The notes under the pieces are model-generated. The model made no database searches and had not been told where the DNA came from. It saw only the letters and a list, made by a program, of their open reading frames with translations. A DNA stretch of 29,501 nt, taken from CAVYPR01 sp052145775. GTDB taxonomy: Bacteria; Actinomycetota; Acidimicrobiia; Acidimicrobiales; RAAP-2. The stretch is taken from assembly GCA_052145775.1 (NCBI GenBank), contig JBKQNY010000214.1, forward strand, positions 1 to 29,501, given 5' to 3'. The translations under genes and the position numbers were made by a program. This document shows positions 15,379 to 24,300 of this stretch, piece by piece; the first letter of the stretch is position 1; each line of letters starts with the position of its first letter.

Positions 15379-17973
15379 CTAGGGCAGGAGCTCGACGTAC
15401 CCGTCCGTTCCGTTGAGGCGGATCCGCTGCCGGTCGCGGATCAGGCGGGTGGCCTGCTCCACCCCCACGACGGTCGGCACGCCGTACTCGCGTGCGATGA
15501 CCGCACCGTGGGTCATGAGACCACCCACCTCCGTCACCAGTCCGGCGATCCCGACGAACACCGGCGTCCAGCTGGGGTCGGTGTAGGCCGTGACCAGGAT
15601 GTCGCCCGGCTCGAGATCGGCCTCGGCCAGGTCCGAGATGACCCGGGCCCGTCCCTCGACGGTCCCGGCGGAGACCGGCAGGCCGACCAGCGCGCCGGCC
15701 GGTGCGTCGGCGCGCCGGTAGGACCCGGCGAAGACCTCGCCGTCCGAGGTGAGCACCCGGGGCGGCGTGAGGGCCTGATACGACCTGAAGGCGTCCTTAC
15801 GCCGGGCGATGAGCTGGTCGTCCACGTGGTTCGAGCGCACGACGTCGTGGAGCTCGCCGAACGTGAGGTAGAAGATGTCTTCCCTCTCGGCGAGCACGCC
15901 GCCCTGCACGAGACGCCCGGCCTCCCCTAGCAGGGCCTGCTTGTAGACGAAGTAGCGGCTGACCATGCCGTACTTTGGGTATTCGCGGTACCCGGCGTAG
16001 GCCCGGACCAGGTCGATCGACTTTTTCGCCTCTTCCGCCTTTCGCTCCCCGTCGGGCAGCGCCTGCACGCGCTCCAGCACCTCACGTTCCTTCCTCCACG
16101 CGTCCTGCCGCCCCTGCTCGAAGCGCCGCCCGCCGGCGCCCGGCTCGAAGTTCTTGATGTTGCCGAGGATCAACGGCAGGAGCGTGGTGGGGCGTTCACT
16201 CCACCGTGGCCTCGTCACGTCGATCTCGCCGACGCAGCGCATGCCGTACTTTGCGAGGTAGGCCTCTATGGCGTCACGGGCCTCGGGCCCACCGTCGAGC
16301 GCGGACAGCTCGTCCAAGAAGCCCTCGTCCGCGCCCTGCTGCAGGAATGCCAGCACGTCGGGATGCGGGCGGATCACGTCCGCCACGTCCAGGAGCGCCA
16401 GTCCCATCTCCGACGTGACGTTGTTGGGCACGGACTGGGTGAGCGTGTCGACGGCATTCTTCTCACCCAGCCACGCCTGCAGTTGCTCGTTGAGCCACCA
16501 GGTGGCCTCCATCGCTGCCCTGATCACCCCGAGGCTCCGCGGATCGAACAAGATCCGCTGCAGCTCCCCGACGTCCTCCAGGATGAAGTCGAACAAGGCA
16601 GGGCCGGTCTTGTCACGGATGCGGCTCTTCAAGGTGGCGATCGAGGCCCGGCTGCTCTCGATGAGCCCGGTGACGACGGCCGGATCGATCTCGGCAGATG
16701 CCGGCCTGCCACCACTTGGCAACACGCCCGGACCGTTGCCCGGGACCACCGAGATGAGGTCGCCGCGTTCGAGGATGGTCTGCAGGGCGTCGCCGATCAG
16801 TGGATCGGATCTCCCCAACACTTCCAGGAGGCCGGAGCGCCTTGTCGGCGAGGCCAGTGTCGGCGCGACGTCAACGAACAGCCTTCCGCCCGCCTCGAGC
16901 ATGGTCCGCGAGGCCGTCAGCTGCCACATGGAGAGTCCCAGCGGCTTCATGGGGTCGGTCATCATCTGTTGATGACCGACGGAGACGTAGACGTGGCTCT
17001 CGAGGTCGCTGCCCGCAGGGATGGGAAACAGCGTGGTGATGGGCCGGCTCTGGACGATCTGGAACCCGTCGTCGACCAGGCACCATTCGACGTCCTGGGG
17101 ACGGCCGAAATGCGCTTCGATCCGCCGCCCCAGCTGTGCGAGCTGCACGATCTGCGCATCGCTCAGTGCCGGCTGTTCCTGGCGCTCCCGCTCGATCGCC
17201 AGTTCCTGCGTCCCGCCTGTCTGTGAGGCACCGATGGCGAGTTGCTTGATGGCGACCGCCTTGACGATGACGTCACCCGCACGCACCTTGTAGACATCCA
17301 CGTTGACCAAACCGGAAACCAGGGCTTCGCCGAGACCGAAGCTGGCCTCCACGTATTCGACCTTCCGGTTCGACGTGATCGGGTCGGCCGTGAAGAGGAC
17401 GCCGGCCGCCTGCGGGAGCACCATCTTCTGCACGACCACGGCCATCTGGACCGATCGGTGGTCGAAGCCGTTGCGCAGTCGGTAGGTCACGGCTCGCTCG
17501 GTGAACAGGGAGGCCCAGCACCGGCTGACGTGCCGGAGGATTGCCGCCGACCCCACGACGTTCAGGTACGTGTCATGCTGGCCGGCGAACGAAGCCGTCG
17601 GTAAGTCCTCCGCCGTCGCGCTGGACCGGACAGCGTAGGCAGCGTGCTCGCCGAGCCGGTCGACCGAGTGGGTGATCGGCGCCACCAGATCGTCAGGAAT
17701 GACGGCCTGTTCGAGAGCCTTCCGGGTCTCCGCGCTGATCGTGCGGATCGCCACACGGTCATCCGGACTCAGGCCCGACAGCCGATCGAGCTGTGCGTCG
17801 ACCGATGGTGCGTCGGCCATGATCCGCCGGAAGGCGTCCGTCGTGACGCAGAAGCCAGCCGGAACACGGATGCCTTCGATCCGCGAAAGCTCCCCCAGAT
17901 GCGCGCCCTTGCCGCCAACGGCCGCGACCTGCGTCTGGTCGATCTCCTGGAAGCCCTGCACGAAGCTGCCCAT
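15379..17973 (-). CDS. rph: Rifampicin phosphotransferase (rifamycin-inactivating, PEP-synthase-like)
   Basis: Rph phosphorylates rifamycins on the ansa-bridge hydroxyl using ATP (giving AMP and phosphate), which abolishes RNA polymerase binding. The 864-aa length matches the family of about 865 aa. The N-terminal ATP-grasp domain (1-320) shows VGGKGAHLGELSRI, IRVPAGFCVTTDAF, AVRSSATAEDLPTASFAGQ, GVLFTADP and QDVEWCL...IVQSRPITTLFP. A middle rifamycin-binding domain (about 330-760) includes YPKYGMVSRYFVYKQALL. The C-terminal swivelling His domain shows DPSWTPVFVGIAGLVTEVGG followed by LMTHGAVIAREYG, with catalytic His at about 822. Pyruvate phosphate dikinase and PEP synthase share the His domain but not this domain order: here ATP-grasp comes first, the His domain is at the extreme end and no PEP/pyruvate TIM barrel is present. 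The ATG is preceded by AAGGTGG. Upstream lies a rifamycin-associated-element-like palindrome. Confidence 0.9.
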   Translation of the reverse strand: MGSFVQGFQEIDQTQVAAVGGKGAHLGELSRIEGIRVPAGFCVTTDAFRRIMADAPSVDAQLDRLSGLSPDDRVAIRTISAETRKALEQAVIPDDLVAPITHSVDRLGEHAAYAVRSSATAEDLPTASFAGQHDTYLNVVGSAAILRHVSRCWASLFTERAVTYRLRNGFDHRSVQMAVVVQKMVLPQAAGVLFTADPITSNRKVEYVEASFGLGEALVSGLVNVDVYKVRAGDVIVKAVAIKQLAIGASQTGGTQELAIERERQEQPALSDAQIVQLAQLGRRIEAHFGRPQDVEWCLVDDGFQIVQSRPITTLFPIPAGSDLESHVYVSVGHQQMMTDPMKPLGLSMWQLTASRTMLEAGGRLFVDVAPTLASPTRRSGLLEVLGRSDPLIGDALQTILERGDLISVVPGNGPGVLPSGGRPASAEIDPAVVTGLIESSRASIATLKSRIRDKTGPALFDFILEDVGELQRILFDPRSLGVIRAAMEATWWLNEQLQAWLGEKNAVDTLTQSVPNNVTSEMGLALLDVADVIRPHPDVLAFLQQGADEGFLDELSALDGGPEARDAIEAYLAKYGMRCVGEIDVTRPRWSERPTTLLPLILGNIKNFEPGAGGRRFEQGRQDAWRKEREVLERVQALPDGERKAEEAKKSIDLVRAYAGYREYPKYGMVSRYFVYKQALLGEAGRLVQGGVLAEREDIFYLTFGELHDVVRSNHVDDQLIARRKDAFRSYQALTPPRVLTSDGEVFAGSYRRADAPAGALVGLPVSAGTVEGRARVISDLAEADLEPGDILVTAYTDPSWTPVFVGIAGLVTEVGGLMTHGAVIAREYGVPTVVGVEQATRLIRDRQRIRLNGTDGYVELLP

Positions 17974-18061
17974 CCGTCCACCTTCCCCCTCAGCCCCCTC
18001 GGACCTCTTTCATACCGACTGTCGGTCGAGCCGACCGCCCGTGGACCCGCTTGTGACGCTC

Positions 18062-18092
18062 AGTATCAGCACACCAAGATTCCTTGCAGCAA
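18062..18092 (-). promoter_or_regulatory. Candidate rph promoter (TTGCTG / 19 bp / GATACT)
   Basis: On the minus strand TTGCTG (18092-18087) and GATACT (18067-18062) are separated by 19 bp, the same spacing as at icd and mdh. This predicts a leader of about 80 nt before the rph ATG. The -35 lies inside the palindrome listed next. Confidence 0.45.
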
Positions 18093-18093
18093 G
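18083..18093. promoter_or_regulatory. Rifamycin-associated-element-like palindrome upstream of rph
   Basis: CTTGC-A-GCAAG is a perfect 5+1+5 palindrome followed by ACCCC, about 110 bp upstream of rph and over its candidate -35. From memory, the actinobacterial rifamycin-associated element found upstream of rph and other rifamycin-inactivation genes is a 19-bp inverted repeat with the core CTTGCRGCAAG and a C-rich flank, so core and one flank agree. The opposite G-rich flank is not conserved here. Confidence 0.6.
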
Positions 18094-18372
18094 ACCCCTA
18101 CCCTCGTGTACTCTCGAAGTGGCGGGAAGCATTGGGAGCTTCGACGGTGATTGGGGTAGTGCACCGACCGCAGATGGCGTGACGGCGGAGCCGCCGAAGG
18201 CCATGGTGGCGCTGGTCACGGTCTGGTTGGGGTCAGATCCTCCGTTTTGCGGCTAGCTGGGGCGTCACTTGAGGGTGGATGCTCCTAGCCGGAGCCCGCT
18301 GAGTGGCCAGCGTCTCCCGTTGCCACGCCGCCCCTCGGTCCTCGGCCCCGGATATGGCCCGGCCCCGGGACC

Positions 18373-21300
18373 TTATGTTGCTGGCACGAAGGTCGCCGCT
18401 GTCCAGTGCAGGTGGCCGCCGAAGGTGGGGTAGTGCTTGCCGGGGAACTCCCGGCAGGAGGAACCCTCAAGGTCCGATGTGCCGCCGTAGGCGGGGGAGG
18501 TGCCTGTGTGCCCGTAGCCGCCGCCTGTGTTGGCCGGGGCGGTCGCCCCCTTGTTCAAGGGCACGAAGCCCGACGCCGTGATGGTCGCCGCATCGTCGCC
18601 GTTGCACAGGGTGCTCGTGGTTCCCCCCGGCTGGTTGTCGAACCCGATCAGCCCCTTGTCCGTGCTGTAGGTCGGAAGGGCTGTGTCGGCCACGTTGTAG
18701 AGGTAGTAGACGCCAGGGACCGCGGCCGACGACGTGTCGGCGTTCCCCGCAGCCGTCGGAATGTGGCTGAACCACTCGTTCGACTCTTTCACCACCGCGC
18801 CGTTGATGGTGTAGTTCCCCCGGTTCGCTGTGGGGCTGAACGACCCCGAGGGGGAACCGTAGGTGTCGAACACCTTCGTTGTTGTGACGTTCTGGCGGTT
18901 CGCCATCTTGGCGAGCAGCAGTGTGGGCGCACGGAAGTTGCCGATGGCCGTCCCGCTGATGGAGTTCACCTTGGCCGCTGCGTAGTTGGCCTTTGTGTTC
19001 CACTGGTCCGCGAACTCTGCGGCCGAGTAGATGAAGAGGGCGTCCGACACCGGGTCTGTCGCGTCGATGGAGGCCTGGTACACGATCGACTCCTCGGAGT
19101 TGTCCCGGACGCCGACGGTCTTGTGCGAGGGCCCGACTGTGGTGAAGACCGAGATGGGCCTATCGGCGCTCGGATGAGAAGCTGTCCCGCATGTGCTGCC
19201 GGCCGCTGTGTGGTAGGTGGTGGTGTTCGGTGTGAAGCCCAGCATGGCCGTGTACTCAGAACCCGTGTCCGAGCCCGCCTGGGGCCAGAACCGGACGATC
19301 GGTGCTGTGAGCCCCCCTTGTGTGCTGTTGCCTGTCGCAGGTCGTGCTGTCGGGCCCGTCACTGTCTTCCAGTTGGTGTAGCCGGGCTTGCACAGGTAGA
19401 TCTTCTTCAGGTCTGTGAGCGACAGGGTCACCGGCGACCTCGGGGAACCGCCGGCCTTGGAGCCGACCATCGGGGCCACTGCATCGAGGGCGAAGGCGTA
19501 GTAGTCGAAGTGTGTGCTCACTGTGGCGGCCGAGGGCGCAGCGGTCGAGCGGGCGAAGGCGAGACACCCCTTCTGTGTGGCCGGGTTGGCCTCTGCGGCG
19601 TGGAGCGCCGCAGCGCCGGCCCCAGAGCCGTCGGGCGCCCCTGAGGGGAACGCCGAGGCTGTTGTGTACTTCACCCCTGTGGCGCAAAGCTCTGGTGTGG
19701 CGCCGATCTGCTGGTTGGCTGTGGTGCCTCCCGGGGAAAGGTTGTTGAGCGACGGCCCGAAGAGGTTCTGGACGACCTGGTAGGAGGTGGAGGATCCGAC
19801 GGTCGACACCTGCTGGCTGACCAGTCTGACCCCGCCCGACGGTGCCGACGCAGGCCCCGTGCCCACCGCGTTGGTGGCGGTCACGGTGAAGGTGTATTTG
19901 GTGCCCTTGGTGAGGCCGGTCACCGTGCAGCTGAGCGGCCCTGTCGCGCTGTGCCAGGTGCACGTCTTAGCGCCCGGTGTCGAGGTCACCGTGTAGCTCG
20001 AGATGGGCTTGCCGCCTGTGTTCGGCGCACTCCAGCCGACCGTGACCGAGGAGGCCCCCGGCACCGCCGTCACCGCGGTCGGGGCTCCGGGCACCGAGTA
20101 GACGGTGACCGTGTAGGGCCCGGCCGTTGCCGAGATCCCGTTCGTGGCCTTGACCGAATAGCTGAAGGTGGTGGTCCCCGGCGGCGGGGTCCCCGAGACC
20201 GCTCCGGTTGTCGGGTTGATCGACAGCCAGACCGGCTGGCCGACGAGTGAGTACGTGGGGGCCGGGTCGCCCGAGGCACTGAAGGTGTAGGTGTAGGGCG
20301 AGCCGACGATGGCTGTGGTCGGCGGGGAGTCCGACGTGAAGGCCGGGGCGACGCCGAACATAAAGCCTGTGGCCACCATTGCCGTCCCGCCGGGGGTGGT
20401 GACGGTCACGGTGACGGTGCCGGCCGAGTGGGAGGGCGTCTTGGCGGTGAGGGAGGTTGTCCCGGTCACGTGCACTGTGGTGCCGTGGTTCCCCGCCCCG
20501 AATGTGACCGAGGTGGCCCCTATGACGAAGCCGGTGCCCATCAGGGTCACCACCGTGCCGCCGGCGGCCCTGCCGATCGGCGGTGTGACCGTGGTGAGGG
20601 TCGGGACCGGGTCATAGGTGTAGGGCTCGGTGCCCGAGGTCCCACCGGGGGTGGTAATTGAGACTGTCACGGTGCCGGGCGAGTAGGAGGGGGCCTTGAC
20701 GGTGAGGGTGGTTGTCCCGGTCACGTGCACTGTGGTGCCGTGGTTCCCCGCCCCGAATGTGACCGAGGTGGCCCCTGTGCGAAAGCCCGACCCGCTCAGG
20801 GTGACCAGTGTGCCGCCTGAGACCTTGCCGGCCGAAGGTGTAACCGTGGTGAGCGTCGGCACCGGGTCATAGGTGTAGGGCTTGGCGTTGGACGTCCCGC
20901 CGACGGTGGCGACGGTCACTGTCACGGTGCCGGGCGAGTGGGTGGGGTCCTTCACGGTGAGCGAGCTTGTGCTCGAGACGTGGACTGTGGTCCCGTGGTT
21001 TCCCGCCCCGAATGTGACCGAGGTGGCTCCGCTCATGAACCCGGTTCCGGTAAGCGTCACCGTGCTCAGGCCGGCCACCTTGCCGGCCGCCGGTGTGACC
21101 GCCGAGAGCGTGGGCGGCGTGACGAAGGTGAAGTCATGGACGGAAGTAGCCGTCCCGCCGCCGTTCGTGGTGACCGAGATCTTGACTGTGCCGGCCGCGT
21201 GAGACTTGGAGACGGCGAGGATGTGTGTGGATGTGACCACGCGGTAGCTGAAGGCTGTTGTTGTCCCGAACTTCACCGAGGTGGTCCCTGTGAAGTAGGT

Positions 21301-24300
21301 ACCTGTAATTGTGATCGTGGTCCCGCCGTTGGTCGAGCCAGCCGTCGGTGTGAAGCCTGTGACGGTCGGGGGGGTCGCGTAGGTGAACTTACCGCTCCAG
21401 GTGGCGGTCCCGCCGGGGGTGGTGACGGTCACTGTGACTGTGCCGGCCGGGTGGGCTTTGATCACGGCGGTGATCGTCGTGGCGCTTGTCACCTGGAAGC
21501 TTGTGGCCGTCTTTGAGTCAAAATGCACGGCCGTCGCACCGAGGAAGTTGCTGCCGGTGATCGTCACGCTGATGTGACCCGTGATCGGGCCGGCCGTCGG
21601 TGTGACCGCGATGATGTTCGGCGGTGGGATGACGGCGTAGGTGTAGGGCTCGGTGCCAGAGGTCCCACCGGGGGTGGTGACGGTGACTGTGACGGTGCCC
21701 GGCGAGTGGGAGGAGGCCTTGACGGTGAGGGTGGTTGTCCCGGTCACGTGGACTGTGGTGCCGTGGTTCCCCGCCCCGAATGTGACCGAGATGGCTCCGC
21801 TCACGAACCCGGTGCCCGTCACGGTGACCACTGTGCCGCCTGAGACCTTGCCGGCCGAGGGTGTGACCTTGGTGAGCGTCGGCACCGGGTCGTAGGTGTA
21901 GGGCTCGGTGCCCGAGGTCCCACCGGGGGTGGTGATGCGCACTGTCACCATGCCGGGCGAGTGGGAGGGGGCCTTGACGGTGAGGGTGGTTGTCCCAGTC
22001 ACGTGGACTGTGGTGCCGTGGCTCCCCGCCCCGAATGTGACCGAGGTGGCCCCTGTCGCGAACCCGGTGCCCGTCAGGGTGACCACTGTGCCGCCTGAGA
22101 CCTTGCCGGCCGGGGGTGTGACGGTCGAGAGCGTAGGCGGAGTGATGAAGGTGAAGTCATGGAGGGAAGTAGCCGTCCCGCCGCCGTTCGTGGTGACCGA
22201 GATCTTGACTGTGCCGGCCGCGTGGGACTTGGAGACGGCGATGATGTGTGTGGATGTGACCACGCGGTAGCTGAAGGCTGTTGTTGTCCCGAACTTGACC
22301 GAGGACACTGCTGTGAAGTTGGTCCCTGCGACGGTGACCGTGTTCCCACCGTTGGTCGAGCCAACGGTCGGTGTGAAGTTTGTGACGGTCGGGGGGGTCA
22401 CGTAGGTGAAGGCCGAGGGCTTTGTCCCAGTGCCGCCGAACGTGGTCGTGACCGACACGCTCACCGCACCAGGGGTCCCTGTCGGGTCGGTCACCTTCAG
22501 CTTGGTCGGGCTCCTTGTTGCGATCGAAGCTGTCTTCCCCCCAAACTTGACCGAGGTCACTGTTGTGAAGTGGGACCCCGTGATTGTGACCGTGGTAGCG
22601 CCGGGCACCGGGCCCTTGGACGGGGAGACGCTTGTCACCACGGGCTTTGCCACGTAGGTGAAAGCTGAGGGCATTGTCCCGGTGCCGCCGAACGTGGTCG
22701 TGACCGAGACGCTCACCGCACCAGGGGTCCCTGTCGGGTCGGTCACCTTCAGCTTGGTCGGGCTCCTTGTTGCGATCGAAGCTGGCTTCCCCCCAAACTT
22801 GACCGAGGTCACTGTTGTGAAGTGCGAACCTGTGATTGTGACCGTGGTGGCGCCGGCCACCGGTCCCTTGGACGGGGAGACGCTTGCCACCACGGGCTTT
22901 GCCACGTAGGTGAAAGCAGAGGGCATTGTCCCGGTCAACCCGGCCGCCGTGACCGAGATGCTGACCGCACCGGCGCTGAGCGCTGTCGGGTCGGTCACCT
23001 TCAGCTTGGTCGAGGTCTTCGTTGTGATGGAGGTGACTGTCTTCCCCCCGAAATTGACCGAGGTCACTGTTGTGAAGTTGGACCCTGTGATTGTGACCTT
23101 TGTGCCGCCGGCGAGCGGCCCCTTGGACGGGGTCACCCTTGTTACTTTCGGGGGACCGTGTGATGGCCCCTTTGTGATCTCGTAGAGCGAGGCGGTTGTG
23201 GCCGAGGTGCCGTCGGTGAGGAACAGATCGCCGGGGGCACCGGGCACAAGGGAGGTGAGGCCGAAGACCGGCGGCGTTGTGGGACGGGTCGCGCCGGGGA
23301 GCTTGAAGCCTGTGGCGTTGCCCGGGGACGTCGTCCGTGTGGCGCCCAAACCACCTGAGATGGTGTAGACGTGCCCCTTGGTCATCGACTGGTCGTAGTA
23401 CGTACCGGTCGACTCGGCAATCACCCGGACGGCCGGGGTCAGGCCGGAGAGGGCGACGACCACGTTGCCGGCCGCATCCATCGCAGCAGCTACGGTGTTG
23501 GGGAACGACGTCGTGTTGGCAACCGCCCCGTTGGTGATGGTCGTTGTCGTCGCCGCTCCGGTCAGCGTGTACAGGTGCCCGGCGGTGACAGTCATGCCGT
23601 CGAGGCTCCCCGTGCCCGCAGCCAGCACCCAGGTGCAGCCCCCACCGGCCGATACCTTGTCGTCGTTGACGTAGACGTTCCCGTCGGCGTCGACGAAGGG
23701 GTGGGGCCACTGAAAGTTCGCGCTACTCCCGCCGGTGCCTGGTGCGCTGACCGCGCCGCCGCCGCACGTCGCCGTGCCCAGTGTTGTGCCGGCGATGACG
23801 GTGGCCTTGTGGGCGGTGAGCCGCTTTCCGTAGCGTGTCACCGTCGTGGTCTGTTCGTTGAGGAACACGATGATGCCGCTGCCGCCTTCGATGATGTTGC
23901 CCTGGGCGTCAACGGCCAGGCCGAAGCCGTACACCTGGTATGTGAAGGAAATGGCTGGGGTTGTTGTCACCCCGCTCCACGTGCCGGTCCCAGCGATCGT
24001 GTAGAGCCCGCCGGCCACCAGCCTGGAGTACTTGTACGGACACGACGACGAGCAGGCCGCCTTGGCCACCACCTGGATGCCGGTCTGGCTCGGACCTGTG
24101 GTGGGCAGTGCCTCGGCGATGAGAAGGTTGCCGCTGTTGTCGAAAGCCACCGACACAGGGGCGACCGGGTTTGTGGCCGCGCCGACGTTCGGCGATTGGC
24201 CGAGCAATGGTGTTGTGCCACCGCCGGGGAACGCCACCATGCCGGCTGCGCCGTTCCCGGCCACCAAGTAGGCGTCACCCTTCACGAGTGTGCCGTAGAT

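Larger units (their letters stand above)
17974..18372. other. Intergenic region upstream of rph and downstream of the giant IPT protein gene
   Basis: This region of about 400 bp carries the rph promoter and palindrome in its rph-proximal part. The part at 18120-18300 has no gene I can defend. Confidence 0.5.

Noticed and set aside
15379..17973. Phosphoenolpyruvate synthase or pyruvate phosphate dikinase
   Set aside because: Length, ATP-grasp/middle/His order, a His domain at the extreme C-terminus and absence of a PEP-binding TIM barrel fit rifampicin phosphotransferase instead.
20350..23157. CRISPR-like or satellite repeat array
   Set aside because: Repeats are about 250 bp, coding, in frame and diverged as protein domains, with no short repeat-spacer structure.
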